DNA of 64,000 nucleotides from Terrisporobacter glycolicus ATCC 14880 = DSM 1288 (GTDB lineage: Bacteria; Bacillota; Clostridia; Peptostreptococcales; Peptostreptococcaceae). Where the stretch lies: NCBI RefSeq assembly GCF_036812735.1, contig NZ_CP117523.1, positions 1,674,001-1,738,000 of the forward strand. The letters run 5' to 3'. Below, one piece after another: positions 8,869 through 19,942 of the stretch; positions within the stretch are counted from its first letter, which is position 1, and each line of letters opens with the position of its first letter. The notes beneath the pieces were generated by a model. That model ran no database searches. It was not told where the DNA came from and saw nothing but the letters and a program-made list of their open reading frames with translations. The position numbers and the translations under genes are program-made.

Positions 8869-9441
8869 ATGAAAATTTTAGAATCATTAAAAGAAAGAAG
8901 ATCATATTACGATATAAATAGAGACTTACCAGTAGATGAGGTAGAAGTATTTGATTTAGTAGAGAAAGCTACAGAATTAGTTCCAGATGCTTTCAATATG
9001 AAAAGTTCAAGAGTTATTGTTGTAACAGGAGAAAAGCAAGATCAATTATGGGATAATATTTATGAAGTATTTGAAGGTAAGGTTTCAAGAGAGAAAATTG
9101 ATAGTTTTAAAAGTGGTTATGGAACAATTCTTTATTTTTATGATGAAGATATTGTGAAAAGTCTACAAAGTCAATTTTCAACATATGCAGATAGATTTCC
9201 GGATTGGGCCTCACAGTCATCTGGTATGCTTCAATTAAGTATATGGAGTGGTTTAAAAGAGTTAGGAATAGGTGCTTCACTTCAACACTATAACCCAGTT
9301 ATAGATGATATGGTTAAAGAAATGTTTAATCTACCAGAAAGCTATGCTCTAAATGCACAAATGCCTTTTGGTGGAATTAGCTCTAATCCGGCTGAAAAGG
9401 AAAAAGAGGATATTTCAAAAAGAGTAAAAATAGTAAAATAA
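8869..9441 (+). CDS. Nitroreductase family protein
   Basis: An FMN-dependent oxidoreductase-fold protein of 190 aa. It has ESLKERRSYYDINRDLP at the start, which carries the FMN-phosphate Arg-Arg-Ser, and SGMLQLSIWSGLKELGIGASLQHYN in the middle. It resembles the MhqN/YodC type that reduces quinones or nitro compounds with NAD(P)H. It is the last gene of the MarR-pirin operon, 51 bases after pirin, with GGGAG before the ATG. Confidence 0.9.
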   Translation: MKILESLKERRSYYDINRDLPVDEVEVFDLVEKATELVPDAFNMKSSRVIVVTGEKQDQLWDNIYEVFEGKVSREKIDSFKSGYGTILYFYDEDIVKSLQSQFSTYADRFPDWASQSSGMLQLSIWSGLKELGIGASLQHYNPVIDDMVKEMFNLPESYALNAQMPFGGISSNPAEKEKEDISKRVKIVK

Positions 9442-9597
9442 TTATTGCCTAAATATAGTTAGTAATGTAGTTGGTAGGAATGGCAAGTTCAAAAAATGAT
9501 ATGCTATACTATATAATATAACAGATGAATAACATCCGTATGTATTGAATATATAATAAATTTAAAATGAAAAACAAATATAAAAGAGGAGATAAAT

Positions 9598-10029
9598 ATG
9601 TTTAATCTGGAAGATTGTATAGCCTTTATGACTAACAAATACAACAAAGAGATTACTGATTTATTTAGCCAAAGACTTCAAGACCATAATATTACAAGAG
9701 TTCAATGGACGGCTTTATTTTATATAGGGAAAAATGAAGGAATAACGCAAAGAGACTTAGCTCAAACACTAGATTCCAACGAATCATCAATTGTTAGATT
9801 AGTAGATCGTATGGAAAAAGAAGACATAGTAAGAAGAGAAAAAGATCCAGCTGACAGAAGAATTACAAAGTTATTTCTTACAGAAGAAGGAATGAAGAAA
9901 AGAGATGAAATACTGCCTATAGGAGATAAGTTCTCGAAAGATTGTATCAAAGGAATAAGTGAAGAAGATTTGGAAACTTTCAAAGAAGTTTTAAATAAAA
10001 TGGTAAAAAATCTAAATAAATCACAGTAA
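9598..10029 (+). CDS. MarR family transcriptional regulator (second)
   Basis: A 143-aa winged helix protein. The HTH is GITQRDLAQTLDSNESSIVRLVDRMEKEDIVRR and the wing is DPADRRITKLFLTEEG, with flanking dimerisation helices. A candidate -10, TATAAT (9512-9517), with TTCAAA 18 bases before it, lies upstream. The next gene, an AhpD-like protein, is 90 bases downstream behind two tandem TTGCTATAGCA palindromes, so this regulator probably controls it. Confidence 0.9.
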   Translation: MFNLEDCIAFMTNKYNKEITDLFSQRLQDHNITRVQWTALFYIGKNEGITQRDLAQTLDSNESSIVRLVDRMEKEDIVRREKDPADRRITKLFLTEEGMKKRDEILPIGDKFSKDCIKGISEEDLETFKEVLNKMVKNLNKSQ

Positions 10030-10074
10030 ATACTTTACAACTGTAGCACTCGGTGCTACAATTCTCTTAAATAC

Positions 10075-10101
10075 TTGCTATAGCAATTATTGCTATAGCA
10101 T
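10075..10101. promoter_or_regulatory. Tandem palindromes, candidate MarR operator
   Basis: TTGCTATAGCAA (10075-10086, perfect palindrome) is followed by TTGCTATAGCAT (10090-10101). Together they can also fold as one hairpin. A separate small hairpin, TGTAGCAC/GTGCTACA (10042-10060), precedes them. They lie directly between the second MarR gene and the AhpD-like gene, ending 18 bases before the latter's start. Confidence 0.5.
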
Positions 10102-10119
10102 TAAATTAGGGAGGATATT

Positions 10120-10473
10120 ATGAAAAGAGATGTTAGAGAGATATTAAATTCATTTACTCAGGGGTTAGGGGAACTTGCAGAAACTAATAAGTCAAATGTT
10201 AATGCATTTATGAGACTTTTAAATACTGGATATAAAGAAGGTGCTTTAAGTACAAAAACTAAGGAGCTTATGAGTGTTGCTATTGGAGTGTATAACCGTT
10301 GCGAATACTGCATAGTTTATCATGTTTATAAATCATTGGAGCTTGGAGCTACAAGAGAAGAAATAATAGAGGCAGCTATGGTTGCTGTAGGATTTGGTGG
10401 AGGACCATCTATGGCTTATAGCGTAACTTTATTGAAAGATGCTATAGATGAATTTGAAAAGGATTTTAAATAA
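10120..10473 (+). CDS. Carboxymuconolactone decarboxylase/AhpD-like protein
   Basis: A 117-aa all-helical CMD-domain protein. It carries the redox CxxC motif (Cys61-Glu-Tyr-Cys64) followed by His68, and the GATREEIIEAAMVAVGFGGGPSMAY segment, as in AhpD alkyl-hydroperoxidase relatives. It probably acts as a thiol peroxidase or disulfide adaptor, though many members have unknown substrates. AGGGAGG lies upstream. Preceded by a MarR regulator and the candidate operators, so it is likely induced by oxidative or electrophilic stress. Confidence 0.9.
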   Translation: MKRDVREILNSFTQGLGELAETNKSNVNAFMRLLNTGYKEGALSTKTKELMSVAIGVYNRCEYCIVYHVYKSLELGATREEIIEAAMVAVGFGGGPSMAYSVTLLKDAIDEFEKDFK

Positions 10474-10502
10474 TAATATAAAGCTAAATAAAATACTTTG
10501 TT

Positions 10503-10546
10503 AAGCTAATAATTTCAGCTACTGAAATTATTAGCTTTTTATTTTT
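10503..10546 (+). terminator. Terminator after the AhpD-like gene
   Basis: 15-bp stem AAGCTAATAATTTCA / TGAAATTATTAGCTT with a short loop and T-rich tail. Confidence 0.9.
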
Positions 10547-10622
10547 ACTAATGTTACCAAGAGATAAAATGATTGAAATTAGTTGTAAAAAATGTTATGC
10601 TATCAAAAGTAAATTTAAAAAA

Positions 10623-10661
10623 ATGTCGTTACTATATATATTAAAGAGCTTATTTTTATAA
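10623..10661 (+). CDS. Candidate 12-aa leader peptide of the ABC-F gene
   Basis: ATG at 10623 encodes MSLLYILKSLFL and ends inside the terminator-like hairpin at 10643-10668. Ribosome stalling or slow translation here would disrupt the hairpin, the arrangement used by several antibiotic-induced ABC-F genes. No good ribosome-binding site is visible, only an A-rich stretch, so this is a proposal. Confidence 0.35.
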   Translation: MSLLYILKSLFL

Positions 10662-10672
10662 GCTCTTTTTAA
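10643..10672 (+). promoter_or_regulatory. Candidate transcription attenuator in front of the ABC-F gene
   Basis: A 10-bp perfect stem AAAGAGCTTA / TAAGCTCTTT with a 6-base loop, followed by Ts, sits only 25 bases before the ABC-F ATG and after an independent terminator at 10503. It looks like an intrinsic terminator within the leader of this gene. It overlaps the small open frame MSLLYILKSLFL. Confidence 0.5.
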
Positions 10673-10693
10673 ATCATAAAGAGAGGTAATAAT

Positions 10694-12433
10694 ATGATAA
10701 AAATTGACAACTTGTCCTACTCATTTCCGTTAAAAGATCTATACAATAAGGTTTCATTTACATTAGAACAAAATCAACACTGCGCCTTTATAGGAGCAAG
10801 TGGTAGCGGAAAAAGTACACTTATAGATATAATTATGGACCCAGAAAGATATATGTTTGATGGGAAGTTAGAAATGGATCCAAGCTGTAGAATTGGGTAT
10901 GTAAGCCAGTTCTCACAGATAGACAAAACAAAGGAAATCACAGTTTTTGAATATATAGCTGAACCATTTATTAAGCTACAAGATGAAATATCATCTATTT
11001 GCTCTGAAATGGGAACTTCTGATGATATTGAGACTTTATTAGAAAAGTACCAAGAAGCATTAGACGCGTTTGAGGCAATTGATGGGGATGATTTTGAAAG
11101 TAACATTAACAAGAAACTAAACCTTGCAAACTTAAGCAAGCATAAAGATAGAAATATATGTGAACTTAGTGGTGGGGAATTTAAACTTATTCAAGTTATT
11201 AAGGAAATGCTTAATAATCCAGATTTAATGATTATGGATGAGCCAGATGTGTTCTTAGATTTTGAAAATCTTAATTCTCTTAAAAATTTAATTAATTCTC
11301 ACAAAAAAACAATTTTAGTTATTACACACAATAGATATTTGCTTAATCATTGTTTTAATAAAATTGTGCATCTTGAAAATACGGAAATTCAAGAATTTGA
11401 TGGAAGATATGTTGATTATAATTTATCTTTACTTCAAACTAAAATAGAGTTACAAGAAATGGCTCTTGCTGATGAGGAAGAGATTGCTAGAAATGAAGCT
11501 TTAATTGATATATTGAGAGAAAAAGCAACTTACAATGCAGATGCTTCTAGAGGTAGAGCTTTAAAAGCCAGAGTTAAAATTCAAGAAAGATTAGAAGAGC
11601 GTAGAATTAAAGCACCATTTGTAGATATAAAACAACCATATATTAACTTAGTTACTAATAGTGAAATTGAAGAAACTATTGCTTTAAAAGTTGAAGATTA
11701 CAGCGTCGCTTTTGATGAAGTGCTTTTAGAAAATGTTAACTTTGAAATTAAATCTACTGATAAAGTAGCTATAATTGGTACAAACGGTGTGGGAAAAACT
11801 ACTTTATTAAAAGAAATATTTAAAAATAATAATCAAACGATTAAAATAAATGAAAACATTGAAGTAGCTTATTTATCCCAAGATCAAGGTGAAGTGTTAA
11901 ATGAATCTAATACCATACTTCAAGAGTTCTACGACGTAGGATTTGAAACTTATGGCGAGATTAGAAGATATGTTGGAAAATATGGTTTTGATGCAGATAT
12001 TCTTACACAAAAGATAGAATCTTTATCTGGTGGAGAAAAAAATATTCTTCAACTGGCTAAGGTTTCTGCAAGTAGGGCAAATATGTTGCTAATGGATGAG
12101 CCTACAAGTCACTTAGATATTTATTCACAAATGGCTTTAGAAAAAGCTATAGAAGATTATAAAGGTGCTATTTTAATGATTTCTCATGATTATCATTTTA
12201 TAGTTAATTGTGCAGATTATGTTTTATTTATTGAAGATAAGACGATTAGAAAAATGAGTATGAAAAAATTTAGAAGAATGATTTATGCTAATCATTTTGA
12301 TAAAGACTATTTAGCAATTGAAGAAAAGAAAAAAACAGTTGAGACAAAGGTAGCATTAGCTTTAGCAGATACTGATTTTGAACGTGCAAGAACTTTATCT
12401 GAAGATTTAGAAGAGTTGATTAAGTTACTTTAA
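10694..12433 (+). CDS. ABC-F family ATPase (ribosome-associated type)
   Basis: Two ABC domains and no membrane segments, 579 aa. NBD1 has GASGSGKST (about 34-42), LSGGEFKL (about 157) and MDEPDVFLD (about 180). NBD2 has GTNGVGKTT (about 362), LSGGEKNI (about 442) and MDEPTSHLD (about 466). A charged linker of about 60 residues (LQEMALADEEEIARNE ... RIKAPF) joins them. ABC-F proteins bind the ribosomal E site and either tune translation or protect from antibiotics. The NBD1 Walker B continuation, DVFLD instead of TNHLD, is unusual. The possible attenuator upstream favours a drug-inducible role, but the subfamily cannot be assigned by eye. Confidence 0.88.
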   Translation: MIKIDNLSYSFPLKDLYNKVSFTLEQNQHCAFIGASGSGKSTLIDIIMDPERYMFDGKLEMDPSCRIGYVSQFSQIDKTKEITVFEYIAEPFIKLQDEISSICSEMGTSDDIETLLEKYQEALDAFEAIDGDDFESNINKKLNLANLSKHKDRNICELSGGEFKLIQVIKEMLNNPDLMIMDEPDVFLDFENLNSLKNLINSHKKTILVITHNRYLLNHCFNKIVHLENTEIQEFDGRYVDYNLSLLQTKIELQEMALADEEEIARNEALIDILREKATYNADASRGRALKARVKIQERLEERRIKAPFVDIKQPYINLVTNSEIEETIALKVEDYSVAFDEVLLENVNFEIKSTDKVAIIGTNGVGKTTLLKEIFKNNNQTIKINENIEVAYLSQDQGEVLNESNTILQEFYDVGFETYGEIRRYVGKYGFDADILTQKIESLSGGEKNILQLAKVSASRANMLLMDEPTSHLDIYSQMALEKAIEDYKGAILMISHDYHFIVNCADYVLFIEDKTIRKMSMKKFRRMIYANHFDKDYLAIEEKKKTVETKVALALADTDFERARTLSEDLEELIKLL

Positions 12434-12435
12434 AT

Positions 12436-12485
12436 AAACAAACTCAAGGGGTGTATCATCTTTGATACACCCCTTGAGTTTGTTT
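12436..12485 (+). terminator. Long terminator hairpin after the ABC-F gene
   Basis: A 23-bp perfect stem (AAACAAACTCAAGGGGTGTA...) with a 4-base loop. It works in either orientation. Confidence 0.85.
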
Positions 12486-12569
12486 AATTCCAGGCAATCG
12501 GCATAAGTAAAAATGTATTTACATATTATTTAATAAAATTGTAGTTGTTAATTCTGTACTTACATTTAA

Positions 12570-14804
<2,235 letters not shown>

Positions 14805-14993
14805 GACATTAGTGTGTATTGAATAAGTGTGAAGGTAAAAGTTTAACTAGTTGATACTTAGTTATAAATTTAAAAACTGAAGATAGAAAGTAGTTGTAAT
14901 GATTATAAGGGCTTATGAAAATTTGATAGGCCTTTTATAATGTGAAATATTTTCAGACTATTTAAGAAATACTATTGTTGAGGTGATATAAAT

Positions 14994-15695
14994 ATGAGAA
15001 AAAAATTATTAGCAGTAGGATTTGGATTTTTACTTCTTTTTACAACCTACATAAGTATATTTTCCTTGGGGATGAAGGACATTCAACAATTTAAAGCAGT
15101 GCCATTGCCATATCACTACGATGACTTAGAACCATTTATAAGCAAGGAAATTATGGCTTATCATCATGGTAAACATTACCAAACTTATGTAGATAATTTA
15201 AATAAAGCTTTGGCAAATTATCCGAAATACCAAAGCTATTCTTTGGAGAAACTTTTGAAAAATATAGATTCCTTACCAAAGGAAATCTATACACCTTTAA
15301 AAAATAATGCTGGTGGAGTATATAATCACGAGTTTTTCTTTTCTATTATGACACCTAGTAAAACTGCTCCTTCTGATGAATTGAAAAAGGCAATTGAAAG
15401 AGATTTTGGAACTTATAATAATTTTATGGATGAATTTAAGAAAGCTGCATCAAGTGTATTTGGTTCAGGATGGGCATGGCTTGTATCTGACTGTGATGGA
15501 AAATTATCTGTAATTACAACAGTTAATCAAGACTCACCTATATCAAATAATTTAACACCAATTATTTGCATAGACCTATGGGAGCATGCTTACTACTTGC
15601 AATATAAAAACAACAGGGCTTATTATATAGATAATTGGGTTAATGTTATTAATTGGAAAAAAGCTTTGGAGAACTATACTAATGTGGCACAATAA
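14994..15695 (+). CDS. sodA: Exported Mn/Fe superoxide dismutase
   Basis: Converts superoxide to hydrogen peroxide and oxygen. A hydrophobic N-terminal signal or anchor (residues about 3-26) precedes a full SOD domain. Metal ligands are His57 (AYHHGKHYQTYV), His112 (NNAGGVYNHEFF), Asp194 and His198 (IDLWEHAYY). Gln179 in NQDSPI and Gly108 are the Mn-type arrangement. The usual FW after the second ligand is FF. Clostridioides difficile has a similar SOD with a signal sequence found in the spore coat, so a cell-surface or spore location is likely. It lies 190 bases after katG. Confidence 0.94.
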   Translation: MRKKLLAVGFGFLLLFTTYISIFSLGMKDIQQFKAVPLPYHYDDLEPFISKEIMAYHHGKHYQTYVDNLNKALANYPKYQSYSLEKLLKNIDSLPKEIYTPLKNNAGGVYNHEFFFSIMTPSKTAPSDELKKAIERDFGTYNNFMDEFKKAASSVFGSGWAWLVSDCDGKLSVITTVNQDSPISNNLTPIICIDLWEHAYYLQYKNNRAYYIDNWVNVINWKKALENYTNVAQ

Positions 15696-15805
15696 TTAAA
15701 ATATATACTGTTTTTATTATTTTTAATAAAATCAAAACTTTTTTTAGTAAATTCTAGTCTAATAAATGGATCATAAAGAATTTATAAAAAGAAAGGAAAG
15801 AATAT

Positions 15806-16372
15806 ATGAAAATAAATAATAAAATTATAATAATTATGTGTCTAGGATTAACATTAAGTGTAGGATGTAGTAGTAATAGTGAAGGAAATAAGAATGATTC
15901 AAGTGTTGAGAATATAGAAAATCATATACCATATGTGAATGATAATATGGATGAAATTGATAATTCTATTGTTGATGAAAGATATGAAAATGTAAAAAAA
16001 GAAGAGTTAAGTTATGATAACAAAGAGGAAGGTAAGGAAGTGTCAACAGAGGTGCATCCAGCTGATTCAATAAAGGATGATACTTCATATAAAAGTATTT
16101 TACTTGGATTTACATATTTTTCTGAGATAAATCCAACTAATGTACCTTATGATAAGTCTATAGAATTAGTAAAAAAAGTTCTTCCAGATGACATAAAACA
16201 AGTGGCCTTAAAAAAAGATAAAGAAGTAAATAAGGAATATATTTATTATGAATCAACTAAAGGTAATTTTAGAGTAGGTCTGTGTTATGGATATGAATTT
16301 AATGATGAAAATGAGGAGATAGTAAGTAAGGATAAAATAGTTGGAATAGATTATAGTAAAGAGATAAAATAG
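15806..16372 (+). CDS. Putative lipoprotein of unknown function
   Basis: A 188-aa protein with a type II signal peptide, LSVGC, giving a lipidated Cys around residue 21. A low-complexity Asn/Asp/Glu/Ser linker (about 22-85) is followed by a small C-terminal domain (ILLGFTYFSEINPTNVPY ... FRVGLCYGYEF). I do not recognise the domain. AAAGGAAAG precedes the ATG. It lies between sodA and a terminator and may be co-transcribed with sodA, but the 110-base gap leaves this open. Confidence 0.75.
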   Translation: MKINNKIIIIMCLGLTLSVGCSSNSEGNKNDSSVENIENHIPYVNDNMDEIDNSIVDERYENVKKEELSYDNKEEGKEVSTEVHPADSIKDDTSYKSILLGFTYFSEINPTNVPYDKSIELVKKVLPDDIKQVALKKDKEVNKEYIYYESTKGNFRVGLCYGYEFNDENEEIVSKDKIVGIDYSKEIK

Positions 16373-16391
16373 AAATAGCATATTTAATAAT

Positions 16392-16433
16392 AAAAGTGAT
16401 ATATCCATGAAACTTTATGGGTTATATCACTTT
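16392..16433 (+). terminator. Terminator after the lipoprotein gene
   Basis: AAAAGTGATATA...TATATCACTTTT stem with a loop of about 14 bases and a T run. Confidence 0.8.
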
Positions 16434-16620
16434 TTTAATACAATCATTTATATTTTTATAAATATCAGAAACTTAGTTACTAAGAATTATATAGGTAGTT
16501 CTAGTAATCATCTTTTTATTAAATATAAAAAATGTCTAGGTGTAGCATAGGAGTAGAAGCGTATGAAAAACGTCGTTATTATTTTTATAGTTAGATATGA
16601 TATGGAAAAGTACAATAAAA

Positions 16621-16668
16621 AAACATAGAAATATCATCAAGTATTATAAATAATATTTCTATGTTTTT
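16621..16668. terminator. Bidirectional hairpin at the 3' end of the dtxR-like gene
   Basis: AAACATAGAAATAT and ATATTTCTATGTTT pair around an 18-base loop. The right arm includes the stop codon of the minus-strand regulator gene. With A and T tracts on the two sides it can terminate both strands. Confidence 0.7.
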
Positions 16669-17027
16669 TTATTAAGAAATAATTTGATTTTTTCAAAAGA
16701 TTCTTCACTAATAATATGCTCTATAAGACAGGCATCTTCTTTTGCAGTTTCTTCATTTACACCAATTGACATTAAAGCTTTAGATAAAACTATATGACGC
16801 TCATAAATTGATTTAGCTAAGGCATTACCTTCAGTAGTTAAAGTAATATAACCATCATCATCCATGTTTATGTATCCTTTTGTACGAAGGTTTTTCATGG
16901 CAACACTAACGCTGGGTTTGCTATAACCTAGTTCTTTAACTATATCTATGGATCTAACTGAACTTAATCTATTTGACAATATTAAAATGGTTTCCAAATA
17001 GTTTTCTACAGATTCTTGTTTTTTCAT
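16659..17027 (-). CDS. DtxR family metal-dependent repressor, iron-type metal site
   Basis: A 122-aa protein with an N-terminal winged helix (SVENYLETILILS ... YSKPSVSVAMKNLRTKGYI) and a metal-binding/dimerisation domain, with no SH3-like C-terminal domain. The ligand cluster ERH (His78) and DACLIEH (Cys100, Glu103, His104) has Cys where manganese-sensing MntR has Glu; Cys at this place is typical of iron-sensing DtxR/IdeR. Asn9 replaces the Asp of MntR. It is divergent from an AraC regulator and paired ABC transporters of siderophore-importer type, so it likely represses iron uptake when iron is replete. Confidence 0.88.
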   Translation of the reverse strand: MKKQESVENYLETILILSNRLSSVRSIDIVKELGYSKPSVSVAMKNLRTKGYINMDDDGYITLTTEGNALAKSIYERHIVLSKALMSIGVNEETAKEDACLIEHIISEESFEKIKLFLNKKT

Positions 17028-17159
17028 AAGTAACCTCCATTTCTATTAATATTACATTATCATAAATTTTATATAAAAACAATAAGTCTAAAGTTAATGT
17101 CCAAATGGATTATAAAAACCAATATGGAGTTGAAGAAAGACAAATATATTTGCTACTAT

Positions 17160-17181
17160 ATAGTTAGTCGAAACTAACTGT
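17160..17181. promoter_or_regulatory. Inverted repeat in the dtxR/araC intergenic region, candidate iron box
   Basis: AGTTAGT-CGAA-ACTAACT, extended to 9 bp with one wobble, lies 37 bases before the AraC start and between the two divergent genes. Its TTAG/CTAA character loosely resembles DtxR-type operators. Its position fits repression of the uptake operon. Confidence 0.45.
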
Positions 17182-17217
17182 ATCGTGAGAAAGATTAATC
17201 TAATAGGAGGGGTGGGG

Positions 17218-18177
17218 ATGTTTTTATCACAAAGATATTCATTTGAAGTATTTGAAAGTTTTTATGAAATTATAGAAGGTAATAATCCAGAAATATTCAA
17301 GATAAGAAATAACACAGGTAGTGGAGGATTTAAATCATATAAAGTATTTCCTGGAGTTTATATTACTTATAATGAATTTAATATGAGCGAATGCACATCT
17401 AATTTTAAAAGTGACATTAATATGTTTTGTATAGATTATTGCAAAGAAGGCAGAATGGAGTGGATATGTCACAATAATGATTATTTGTATTTGAAACAGG
17501 GAGATATGCAAATAAGTATAATAGAACATCATGGAAAAAAATTTGAATTTCCCATAAAAAAATATAGTGGTATAACAGTGGTTTTTTATTTAGACGAAGC
17601 TAATCAGAGCATAAAGAAAGTTTTAAATAATTTTGATGTGGATTTATATGATTTAAAAGACAAGTTATGCCCCAAAAATGAACCATTTATAATGAGAACA
17701 AAAAGTGGAATAGAGCATGTGTTTAATGAATTGTACCAAGTAGATGACCAGATAAGAGATTCTTATTTAAAAATAAAAATCTTAGAGTTGTTACTTTTTT
17801 TCAAAACTTTAGATGTAAGTAAAGATAAAGAAGAAAGAAATTATTTTACCAAATCTCAAGTAGATAAAGTAAAAGAAATTGAAAAATATATGATTAAAAA
17901 TATTGATAAACACATTACTTTAGAAGAATTATCTAATAAATTTGATTATTCACTAACTTCAATGAAAAAATGTTTCAAAGAGGTATATGGAGATTCCATA
18001 TATAGCTATATGAAATCCTATAGAATGAATGAAGCATGCATTTTATTGAAGGAAACCAATGACAATATTAGCAATATAGCTAGTTATTTAGGATATGATA
18101 ACCCAAGTAAATTTGCGGCGGCTTTTAAATCTGTTATTGGGTTTACACCATTAAAATATAGAAATAAAGAATTTTAA
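17218..18177 (+). CDS. AraC family transcriptional regulator (YbtA/PchR-like context)
   Basis: About 319 aa. The N-terminal ligand-sensing region has a PchR-like layout, including CKEGRMEW and YLYLKQGDMQIS. The C-terminal double HTH covers HITLEELSNKFDYSLTSMKKCFKEVYG and NISNIASYLGYDNPSKFAAAFKSVIGFTPLKYR. ATG 17218 is chosen because AGGAGGGG at 17205-17212 sits just before it; a GTG 33 bases upstream would be a poor start. It is 16 bases ahead of the ABC transporter pair. Regulators in this position (YbtA, PchR) activate siderophore uptake when the siderophore is bound. Confidence 0.88.
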   Translation: MFLSQRYSFEVFESFYEIIEGNNPEIFKIRNNTGSGGFKSYKVFPGVYITYNEFNMSECTSNFKSDINMFCIDYCKEGRMEWICHNNDYLYLKQGDMQISIIEHHGKKFEFPIKKYSGITVVFYLDEANQSIKKVLNNFDVDLYDLKDKLCPKNEPFIMRTKSGIEHVFNELYQVDDQIRDSYLKIKILELLLFFKTLDVSKDKEERNYFTKSQVDKVKEIEKYMIKNIDKHITLEELSNKFDYSLTSMKKCFKEVYGDSIYSYMKSYRMNEACILLKETNDNISNIASYLGYDNPSKFAAAFKSVIGFTPLKYRNKEF

Positions 18178-18193
18178 TAAGGGAGTGGTATAA

Positions 18194-19942
18194 ATGAATA
18201 AAAAAAGCACTATTGCAAGTCTTATTGATTTTGCAAGTGATCACAAAAAGTACTATATAATTTCAGTTATATGTGCAGTAATTGGAGTTGCTTGTAGTAT
18301 ATTACCATATTATTTGGTTGCAAGAATAGTTGTTGATTTAGTTAATGGAGTTAAGGATTTTAATAATTATGTTAATCTTTGTGTTATATGTATGGTGTCT
18401 TGGTTTTTACGAGTATTATTTCATAGCATATCAACTACTTTATCTCATAAAGCTACTTTTACAGTAATAGCTAATGTGAGAAAAAGATCTATTGAAAAAT
18501 TGGCTAATATGCCCCTTGGAGATGTTTTAAATATACCTTCAGGGACTATGAAATCAATCATAGTAGAAAAGATAGATAGTATAGAAACAACACTAGCCCA
18601 TGTTGTTCCAGAGATAACATCTAATTTGCTTGTTCCTTTTGCAATTGTTATTTACATCTTTACCATAGATTGGAGAATGGCACTTGCATCTTTAATAACA
18701 GTTCCCCTTGGAATATTATGCTATATGATGATGATGAAAGATTATGAAAAAAATTATGGAAATTACATTAACAAAAACAAAATATTAAATGCCACATCAG
18801 TTGAGTACGTGGCAGGAATACAAGTTATAAAGGCTTTTAATCAATCTGCATCGTCTTATGAAAAATTCACTAAAGCGGCATATGAAGCAGCTCATTCAGC
18901 TATAGATTGGATGGAAAAATGCAATATTTACTTTTCAATTGCTTTATCAGTATTTCCAGCAGTACTAATTGGAGTACTACCTATTGGATGCATGTTTTAT
19001 ATAAATGGAAGTTTAACCTCAGAAAATTTTATAAATATTATAATTTTAGCCCTAGGAGTTATGACACCACTTATAACAGCCGTGTCATATTCAGATGACA
19101 TAGCTAAAATAAAAACAATAATAGGTGATATTAATAGCGTATTAGAAAAAGATAATCTAAATAGACCAGAAGTTTTAAATAAAAAATTATCATTTAATAA
19201 TATAAAGCTAAAAAATGTATGCTTTTCTTATGATAAAAAACAAGTATTAAATAACGTGGACTTAAATATAAAAGGTGGTCAAGTAAATGCACTAGTTGGA
19301 CCATCTGGCGGAGGAAAGTCTACAATAGCTAAATTAATAGCCTCACTTTGGGATGTGGACAAAGGGAGTATAGAAATTGGTGGAATAAACATTAAAGATA
19401 TACCTTTAGAAATACTTAATGAAAAAATAGCTTATGTATCTCAAGATAATTATTTATTTAATGATACTATAATGAACAATATTCGTATGGGAAATTTAAA
19501 AGCCTCAGATGAGGATGTAAAGAAAGTAGCACGAAAAAGTGGATGCGAAGAATTTATCTTAAAGCTTGAAAATGGATATAACACAATTACTGGATCTAGT
19601 GGAGGTCATTTATCAGGAGGAGAAAGACAAAGAATTAGTATTGCAAGAGCCATGCTAAAAGATGCTGATATTGTAATTTTAGATGAAGCAACTGCATATA
19701 CGGACCCAGAAAATGAAGTTATTTTGCAAAAAGCTGTAGGAAAACTTGTAAAAGGAAAGACATTGATAGTTATAGCTCATAGACTCTCTACTATTATAGA
19801 TGCTAGTCAAATTATAGTAGTTAATAATGGAAAAATAGAAAGTAAGGGAACACATGAGGAACTACTTAAAAAGTGTAAATTATATAAAGATATGTGGATA
19901 GCTCATAATAGTGTTAAAGATAGAAAAGAGGTGGCTATATAA
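18194..19942 (+). CDS. ABC transporter, fused permease-ATPase (YbtP/IrtA-like), subunit 1
   Basis: Type IV exporter-fold half-transporter of 582 aa. It has six predicted TM helices (about 20-310) and an ATPase domain with GPSGGGKST (about 369), LSGGERQRISIARAM (about 474) and ILDEATAYTD. It forms a heterodimer with the next gene, overlapping by one base (TAATG). Exporter-fold heterodimers next to an AraC regulator and an iron-type repressor are characteristic of YbtPQ/IrtAB, which import ferric siderophores despite the exporter fold. No siderophore synthesis genes lie in the window, so scavenging is likely. Drug export is the alternative. Confidence 0.88.
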   Translation: MNKKSTIASLIDFASDHKKYYIISVICAVIGVACSILPYYLVARIVVDLVNGVKDFNNYVNLCVICMVSWFLRVLFHSISTTLSHKATFTVIANVRKRSIEKLANMPLGDVLNIPSGTMKSIIVEKIDSIETTLAHVVPEITSNLLVPFAIVIYIFTIDWRMALASLITVPLGILCYMMMMKDYEKNYGNYINKNKILNATSVEYVAGIQVIKAFNQSASSYEKFTKAAYEAAHSAIDWMEKCNIYFSIALSVFPAVLIGVLPIGCMFYINGSLTSENFINIIILALGVMTPLITAVSYSDDIAKIKTIIGDINSVLEKDNLNRPEVLNKKLSFNNIKLKNVCFSYDKKQVLNNVDLNIKGGQVNALVGPSGGGKSTIAKLIASLWDVDKGSIEIGGINIKDIPLEILNEKIAYVSQDNYLFNDTIMNNIRMGNLKASDEDVKKVARKSGCEEFILKLENGYNTITGSSGGHLSGGERQRISIARAMLKDADIVILDEATAYTDPENEVILQKAVGKLVKGKTLIVIAHRLSTIIDASQIIVVNNGKIESKGTHEELLKKCKLYKDMWIAHNSVKDRKEVAI

